Part shown: positions 42,295 to 44,429 of the stretch, piece after piece
Position numbering within the stretch: position 1 is the first letter of the stretch
Layout: the number at the start of each line of letters is the position of its first letter
Origin: Cyanobacteria bacterium SIG30
Lineage (GTDB): Bacteria > Cyanobacteriota > Vampirovibrionia > Gastranaerophilales > Gastranaerophilaceae
Reading direction: 5' to 3'
Length of the DNA stretch: 44,429 nt
Assembly: GCA_015152475.1 (NCBI GenBank)
Contig: SUTW01000008.1
Location: 1 to 44,429 of the forward strand
Notes under the pieces: model-generated
Told to the model about the DNA's origin: nothing
Seen by the model: only the letters and a program-made list of their open reading frames with translations
Databases searched by the model: none
Program-made: the position numbers and the translations under genes

Positions 42295-42310
42295 TTTTTT
42301 CTCCTTATCT

Positions 42311-42340
42311 GCGGTGCTTACGAGTTTTCAACTCTCCCGC
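42311..42340 (-). promoter_or_regulatory. L1-binding mRNA leader (autoregulatory operator) before rplK
   Basis: In the nusG-rplK gap the minus strand reads GCGGGAG, a GAGTT-GAA-AACTC hairpin, CGTAAGCA and CCGC. This gives an outer GCGG/CCGC stem, an inner hairpin and an asymmetric internal loop, the layout of the L1 site on 23S rRNA and of L1 leaders in rplK mRNAs of many bacteria. L1 in excess would bind and block translation of rplK-rplA. Confidence 0.7.
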
Positions 42341-42347
42341 TTGTGTT

Positions 42348-42971
42348 TTATACTTTTTGTATTTGTTTATATTCAAGTTCAACTGGAGTTTCACGTCCGA
42401 AGATTGAAACTGTTGCTCTTAATTTTGATTTATCAGGGTAAACTTCTGTGATATCCCCGATGAATTCAGCAAATGGGCCAGAAATAATTCTAACCTTGTC
42501 GCCAACTTTAACGTCAAGCTCAATTTTAGGTGTTGAAGATTGACCTCTATGAATAATCTTTTTGATTTCGCTATCTTTTGCAGGGATTGGACGTTTTGTT
42601 GAACCTACAAATTTTGTAACACCTTGCGTGTGACGTACTGCATACCAGCTATCATCGTCCATAATCATTTCAACTAAAACATAGCCAGGGAAGATTTTTT
42701 CTTCTTTTTCTGTTCTTTTGCCTTGTTTTACTTGAGTTACTGTTTTTTGAGGTACTTCAATTCTGAAGATTTTTTCACCTAAACCCATATGTTCGATACG
42801 TTTTTCAAGGTTGATTTTAACTTTATTTTCATGACCTGAATAAGTGTGTACAACGTACCAACGCTTTTTAGGTTCTTTATTGGCTTTTGATAAACTTGTT
42901 TCTTTTTGTTCTTCTTGAACTTCTTGTGTATTTAGTTCTTCATTTAATTCTTCATTTTTCTTTTTAGCCAT
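42348..42971 (-). CDS. nusG: transcription termination/antitermination factor NusG
   Basis: 207 aa. The NGN domain starts at KKRWYVVHTYSGHENKVKINL and includes EKIFPGYVLVEM, VRHTQGVTKFVG; the KOW domain has VGDKVRIISGPFAEFIGDI. The first 35 residues are a Lys/Glu-rich extension. ATG 42971 follows GGTGG by 6 nt; a GTG at 42980 lies within that site and is rejected. It lies 12 nt after secE. Confidence 0.96.
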   Translation of the reverse strand: MAKKKNEELNEELNTQEVQEEQKETSLSKANKEPKKRWYVVHTYSGHENKVKINLEKRIEHMGLGEKIFRIEVPQKTVTQVKQGKRTEKEEKIFPGYVLVEMIMDDDSWYAVRHTQGVTKFVGSTKRPIPAKDSEIKKIIHRGQSSTPKIELDVKVGDKVRIISGPFAEFIGDITEVYPDKSKLRATVSIFGRETPVELEYKQIQKV

Positions 42972-42983
42972 TTTTTCCACCCG

Positions 42984-43178
42984 TTAATGTATTAAACCCA
43001 AAATTCCTTTAAAAATAATGTCTAAAAGATATACTGCAACAGTAAATACCAAGACAACAATCAAAACAATAAATGTTTCAAATCTGATTTGCGTTTTTTG
43101 TGGCCAAGTGATTTTACTCCACTCGGCTTTAATACCTTTTAGATAAGTAATTATTGGTTTTTCTGAATTTGCTTTCAT
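42984..43178 (-). CDS. secE: preprotein translocase subunit SecE
   Basis: 64 aa single-span form. EWSKITWPQKTQIRFETFIV is the conserved amphipathic segment, followed by one membrane helix (VLIVVLVFTVAVYLLDIIF). Part of SecYEG. AAAGG lies upstream of ATG. It stands between tRNA-Trp and nusG, a widely conserved order. Confidence 0.95.
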   Translation of the reverse strand: MKANSEKPIITYLKGIKAEWSKITWPQKTQIRFETFIVLIVVLVFTVAVYLLDIIFKGILGLIH

Positions 43179-43202
43179 ATCTTTCCTTTTTTATCTTAAA
43201 CT

Positions 43203-43275
43203 CGCGCCCTGAAGGACTCGAACCCTCGACATCCGGTTTTGGAGACCGACGTTCTACCAACTGAACTAAGGACGC
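43203..43275 (-). tRNA. trnW: tRNA-Trp (anticodon CCA)
   Basis: 73 nt on the minus strand. The acceptor arms GCGTCCT (43275-43269) and AGGGCGC (43210-43204) pair with one G-T; the discriminator is G and CCA is not encoded. The D arm contains AGTTCAGTTGGTAGAAC, the anticodon loop CTCCAAA gives CCA at 43242-43240, and the T arm contains GGTTCGAGTCC. Placed between rpmG and secE, as in many bacteria. Confidence 0.97.
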
Positions 43276-43290
43276 AAAGGCTTAAGTAAA

Positions 43291-43461
43291 CTATTTTGTT
43301 TCTTTATGAACAGTGTGTCTGTTGCATTTTGGACAATACTTTTTAATTTCCATTCTTTCTTTTAAAGTTTTTTTGTTTTTTGTTGTTGTGTAATTTCTCT
43401 CTTTGCAATCTTCACAAGCTAGAACTACCATTCTGTCGTTTTTACTATTTTTAATACCCAT
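43291..43461 (-). CDS. rpmG: 50S ribosomal protein L33
   Basis: 56 aa, below a 60-residue cut-off. The protein begins [19 protein letters not shown] and has zinc pairs Cys16/Cys19 (CEDC) and Cys43/Cys46 (CPKC), then [10 protein letters not shown] at the end. This is the zinc-binding L33 form. AAGGAG lies 6 nt before the ATG. It is the first gene of the operon leading through tRNA-Trp, secE and nusG. Confidence 0.96.
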   Translation of the reverse strand: MGIKNSKNDRMVVLACEDCKERNYTTTKNKKTLKERMEIKKYCPKCNRHTVHKETK

Positions 43462-43553
43462 TTGCTTCTCCTTAAATTGGGGATTTACTTCTCTTCTTAC
43501 TAATAGAATGTCTAAAAAGACATCCTAAAAGCAATATATTTATCTATATTTAA

Positions 43554-43581
43554 ATCATAACAAAAAAATATTTAATTACAA
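43554..43581 (-). promoter_or_regulatory. predicted promoter of the rpmG-secE-nusG-rplKA operon
   Basis: On the minus strand TTGTAA (43581-43576), a 16-nt spacer and TATGAT (43559-43554) preceded by TGT, an extended -10. The leader of roughly 85 nt can form an ATGTCT/AGACAT hairpin (43508-43523). Confidence 0.6.
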
Positions 43582-43667
43582 GTAAAATTGTAAAATTTTG
43601 TTAAATAATTACTGTTTTGCTTAAAGAGTCGGTGTTTGTTTGTCGATAAAAATTTTGAGGCAATAAA

Positions 43668-43817
43668 ATGTATAAAAAGAACAACTTAAAAAAGAATATA
43701 TTATCTTGTGTGGACTATGTCAAAAAATCAGCTAGAAAAAGAAGACATATTGCAACTTTGGCTGTTAAAAAACTCAATGATGAACGTTTGAGTGAAAATG
43801 TTAGATTGATTAAATAA
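43668..43817 (+). CDS. small basic protein (49 aa), not recognised
   Basis: GAGG sits 7 nt before an ATG that opens 49 codons to TAA. The product is Lys/Arg-rich: MYKKNNLKKNILSC, then VKKSARKRRHIATLAVKK and LNDERLSENVRLIK. There is one Cys and no membrane segment. The good ribosome-binding site and a stop placed exactly against the convergent gene (43817/43818) support a real gene. I do not recognise it; a nucleic-acid-binding role is possible from charge alone. It is divergent from the rpmG operon. Confidence 0.55.
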   Translation: MYKKNNLKKNILSCVDYVKKSARKRRHIATLAVKKLNDERLSENVRLIK

Positions 43818-44261
43818 CTATTGACCAGATTCTTTTTCCATAAAGTTAAGGAAGTATTTTAAAAATTTATCCCTCATTGATTCATCTTCCTGATTTTCAT
43901 CTTCTTGTGTTTTATTTATTATAATTAAGACTTCATTTTTTGCTGCCATTTTCAGATTATTTCTTGCAATTGACACGATTTGCCCGTATGCTGCATTTGA
44001 ATTTATGCTTTTTTCAAGAATTTCATGTTCTTTTTTTGCTTCTTCTTTAAGCTTTTTAGATTGGCTAATTTTGTTTTGATACATAATAGCCTTTGAAATA
44101 TTTAAAAATGCACTTCTTCCCATTTGAAAGATGCACAAGATTATCACAAATGTCAAAAAAGAGCGATAAATCTTAATACTTTTATTTTTTTTCTTTTGTT
44201 TATTTTGTGCTTTTTCTTTTAAATTTTCTTTTTCAATTGTTGAAATGTTTTCAAGTGTCAT
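43818..44261 (-). CDS. DivIC/FtsB-like septum formation initiator protein
   Basis: 147 aa. A Lys-rich cytoplasmic N-terminus (about 1-30), one membrane helix (FLTFVIILCIFQMGRSAFL) and an extracytoplasmic coiled coil (ISQSKKLKEEAKKEHEILEK) lead to ARNNLKMAAKNEVLIII, which matches the conserved IARxxLxMxxxxEv end of the DivIC/FtsB family. It would link divisome proteins with FtsQ/FtsL-type partners. The C-terminus is acidic and longer than usual. A TATAAT ends only 6 nt before the ATG and no Shine-Dalgarno is seen, so the mRNA is probably leaderless. Its stop codon abuts the small convergent gene. Confidence 0.72.
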   Translation of the reverse strand: MTLENISTIEKENLKEKAQNKQKKKNKSIKIYRSFLTFVIILCIFQMGRSAFLNISKAIMYQNKISQSKKLKEEAKKEHEILEKSINSNAAYGQIVSIARNNLKMAAKNEVLIIINKTQEDENQEDESMRDKFLKYFLNFMEKESGQ

Positions 44262-44267
44262 AAGCTC

Positions 44268-44294
44268 ATTATAACATATTTATTTAAACTTCAA
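44268..44294 (-). promoter_or_regulatory. predicted promoter giving a leaderless divIC-like mRNA
   Basis: On the minus strand TTGAAG (44294-44289), a 15-nt spacer and TATAAT (44273-44268). The start point would fall at or next to the A of the ATG at 44261. Confidence 0.5.
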
Positions 44295-44311
44295 AATTTT
44301 CTTATCTACCC

Positions 44312-44339
44312 TTGAAACATCTATAAAAAATGTTATAAT
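44312..44339 (+). promoter_or_regulatory. predicted promoter of the gene at the right edge
   Basis: TTGAAA (44312-44317), a 16-nt spacer and TATAAT (44334-44339) with TG one base upstream (extended -10). It is closely similar to the promoters at 24190 and 25119, and the leader ends in the same AGAAAGGATTTT-type ribosome-binding region as the 24270 prepilin gene. Confidence 0.65.
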
Positions 44340-44392
44340 AAAAATGTAAGATATTTTTTTAAATACGGAAATTAAGAAAGGATTTTTAAATT

Positions 44393-44429
44393 ATGAATAG
44401 AATTACTTTAAATCACGGGGGGGGGCATC
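44393..44429 (+). CDS. start of an unidentified gene, cut by window end
   Basis: After AAAGGA, ATG at 44393 opens MNRITLNH followed by three Gly codons and His, then the window ends. Twelve codons are too few to identify it. The Gly codons come from a run of nine G that is very unusual in this AT-rich sequence and may be an assembly or sequencing artefact, so only the first eight codons should be trusted. Confidence 0.45.
   Translation, partial: MNRITLNHGGGH
44417..44425. other. G9 homopolymer at window end, suspected artefact
   Basis: Nine consecutive G four bases before the window end, in a sequence where even G4 is rare. This is consistent with low-quality read ends or a contig-end error. 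Confidence 0.6.

Noticed and set aside
1-44429. CRISPR arrays, insertion sequences, prophage, integrons or rRNA
   Set aside because: No regular spaced repeats, transposase or integrase genes, terminal inverted repeats or rRNA-like sequence were seen; the glycine-rich proteins carry prepilin leaders and are not in a phage context.

Overview
The window is strongly AT-rich, densely coded bacterial chromosome with no photosynthesis genes, mobile elements, CRISPR array or rRNA. The best fit is a non-photosynthetic relative of Cyanobacteria of the Melainabacteria/Vampirovibrionia type (Gastranaerophilales, gut-associated). The main clue is the ATP synthase cluster, which runs a-c-b'-b-delta-alpha-gamma, with two b-type subunits and no beta/epsilon genes. 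This is the split cyanobacterial arrangement. The many 'KKAFTLAEV' prepilins fit the same lineage. Superoxide reductase, ferritin, EtfAB and a homocitrate/Re-citrate synthase-type enzyme suggest an anaerobe. The assignment is inference; no 16S gene is present.

Layout. 1-8366: prepilin territory. It holds a truncated prepilin at the left edge, a 530-aa plus-strand prepilin, and a six-gene minus-strand operon of minor-pilin-like proteins. The three promoter-proximal operon members fuse a prepilin N-terminus to a large glycine-rich domain. 8484-12061: surE-purH-MFS transporter, minus strand. 12219-16061: M16 zinc peptidase and ribosomal protein S1. 16119-18053: response regulator plus soluble histidine kinase. 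18299-23208: ATP synthase operon. 23275-25560: solitary DNA methyltransferase, a prepilin and a decayed prepilin paralogue. 25615-27964: fabG, a gene-free stretch that may encode a small RNA, a PilZ protein and a secreted relative of the prepilins. 28017-33464: miaB, homocitrate/Re-citrate synthase family enzyme, a lineage-specific membrane protein, and a GH77 glucanotransferase. 33545-38571: trxA, nth, etfBA, superoxide reductase-ferritin pair, glyA. 38612-39490: sigma-70 family factor with a long leader. 39829-43461: a minus-strand operon rpmG-tRNA-Trp-secE-nusG-[L1 leader]-rplK-rplA, continuing into gtrA and a GT11 fucosyltransferase-like gene where rplJ-rplL would normally be. 43668-44429: a 49-codon small gene, a DivIC/FtsB-like gene, and the first codons of a gene cut by the window end inside a suspicious G9 run.

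How the parts fit. The prepilin genes probably build a type IV pilus-like or type II secretion-like fibre; no assembly ATPase, platform protein or prepilin peptidase is present here. The cell makes ATP by an F-type synthase whose c subunit looks proton-coupled, and detoxifies oxygen with superoxide reductase, ferritin and thioredoxin. It can process alpha-glucans (MalQ-like) and may decorate surface glycans with fucose.

The most unusual items are: (1) the prepilin/glycine-rich-domain trio, one member of which lacks Glu+5; (2) a C-terminal domain seen behind three N-termini: a prepilin leader, a Sec signal peptide, and none (decayed copy); (3) a possible small RNA with a 10-nt match to the ribosome-binding site and start of the secreted member; (4) glycan genes overlapping rplA, with a terminator-like hairpin inside the gtrA coding sequence; and (5) palindromes at the predicted transcription starts of the sigma factor and glucanotransferase genes. 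All calls are by eye; no database search was possible.
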